In this document: in pieces, positions 37,602-38,051 of the stretch
How the letters are laid out: the number at the start of each line of letters is the position of its first letter
Position numbering within the stretch: the stretch's first letter is position 1
DNA from: a virus
IMG/VR virus record: IMGVR_UViG_3300037297_000093
Location: 1 to 38,051 of that record
DNA length: 38,051 nt
Strand: one strand, 5' to 3'
Made by a program: the position numbers and the translations under genes
The notes under the pieces: generated by a model
Database searches by the model: none
What the model was told of the DNA's origin: nothing
What the model saw: only the letters and a program-made list of their open reading frames with translations

Positions 37602-38051
37602 TAGACTTTTTATTTTCCAGCGTCAAAAATGTTCAGGATAAATATACAAAATATTTTGGCTCAAAGACTAAAGAGTATGAAAGCCTTTTTTCTGATCCTA
37701 CCTTGAAAAAAATATTCGAAAACCTGGGAGGCTCAAAGAAAAAACTAACAAATGATTTCAAGCAGCTGCCCATTGTCTATGCTTGCATTAATTCAAAGTC
37801 AAGAAATATTGCATCGGTGCCTTGGCGGTTTTTCAGGAATAATTCAGATATTGAGTTGAACGACAACGACCCTATAAAAATATTATTTTCAAGCCCAAAT
37901 GCATTTATGACCGAGAATGACTTGTTTTATGCCATGGAGGCTTTTCTTTGCTCAAAAGGCGAATTCTTTTTTTATCCTGACATTGAGGATTTATATCGGG
38001 GAATTCCATTGAATCTTTGGTTATTTAATCCCAACGACGTGAAGAAAACCG
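37592..38051 (+). CDS. Portal-MuF fusion protein, 5' part
   Basis: The frame opens with TTG 37592 inside the end of the terminase gene. No ATG is available upstream of 37904 in this frame, so TTG (or a GTG/ATA nearby) is the likely start. The first residues read GVIDFLFSSVKNVQDKYTKY, then QLPIVYACINSKSRNIASVP with the typical portal start of helix and PWRFFR. It continues at position 10 of the window through the 127-base overlap. The ribosome site is GGCGGGGGCGG, unusually GC-rich and inside the terminase coding end. Confidence 0.85.
   Translation, partial: MGVIDFLFSSVKNVQDKYTKYFGSKTKEYESLFSDPTLKKIFENLGGSKKKLTNDFKQLPIVYACINSKSRNIASVPWRFFRNNSDIELNDNDPIKILFSSPNAFMTENDLFYAMEAFLCSKGEFFFYPDIEDLYRGIPLNLWLFNPNDVKKT
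37925..38051. repeat. Terminal overlap, right copy
   Basis: Exact copy of bases 1-127 in the same orientation. Removing one copy gives a 37,924-bp circle with an intact portal gene. Confidence 0.95.

Noticed and set aside
1-38051. Integrase, attachment site, transposon or CRISPR array
   Set aside because: No recombinase or transposase motifs and no regularly spaced repeats with unique spacers were found; the 11-bp origin repeats are too short and close for CRISPR.

Overview
The window is a complete or nearly complete genome of a long-tailed, non-contractile (siphovirus-type) dsDNA phage. Bases 1-127 recur exactly at 37925-38051, so the contig closes into a circle of 37,924 bp, and the portal gene runs across the join. 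Genes are tightly packed, almost all on the + strand, often with ATGA or TAATG overlaps and clear GGAGG-type ribosome binding sites. The DNA is AT-rich. The host cannot be named. A signal-peptide/coiled-coil lysis pair hints at a host with two membranes, but weakly. No integrase, transposase or CRISPR array was seen.

Structural half: small and large terminase (35936-37601), a portal fused to a MuF-type minor head domain (37592 through the join to 1707), prohead protease, HK97-fold capsid protein, then a strong terminator-like hairpin. Next comes an unusual cargo cassette of a GT4-type glycosyltransferase, a PAPS sulfotransferase-like protein and a radical SAM protein (3967-6636). It is followed by a beta-helix protein and another virion protein, then connector, head-tail and tail-terminator proteins, tail tube, a tail assembly chaperone pair with a CCCTTTT -1 slippery site, tape measure, and a 1088-residue hub/fibre protein carrying FN3-like and LamG-like parts. 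A lysis block follows at 17849-19874. It ends with two long genes overlapping in different frames.

Control region (19830-21300): a small helix-turn-helix protein with a promoter that predicts a leaderless mRNA sits between two near-identical inverted promoter-leader arms. Each arm drives one small gene and ends in the same 17-bp hairpin. A leftward zinc-ribbon gene lies beyond the left arm.

Right half (21317-35800): conserved phage genes of unknown role, a 680-base gene-free stretch packed with tRNA-like and other folded RNA elements, a second tRNA-like element, a recombination block with a single-chain SbcD-SbcC (Mre11-Rad50) fusion, small membrane proteins, a DNA methyltransferase overlapping a GIY-YIG nuclease, and a compact pseudoknotted three-way-junction RNA with its own promoter and U-tract. 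A replication-organiser gene contains two blocks of decamers spaced exactly 11 bp apart, a likely origin. Many small genes of unknown role lead back to the terminase, which is preceded by a short promoter-terminator RNA unit.

Most interesting for follow-up: the tRNA-like RNAs with abnormal anticodon arms, the pseudoknotted leader/sRNA at 31630-31747, the inverted duplicated control arms, and the glycosyltransferase-sulfotransferase-radical SAM cassette. All functional readings come from sequence patterns read by eye; no search or folding program was run.
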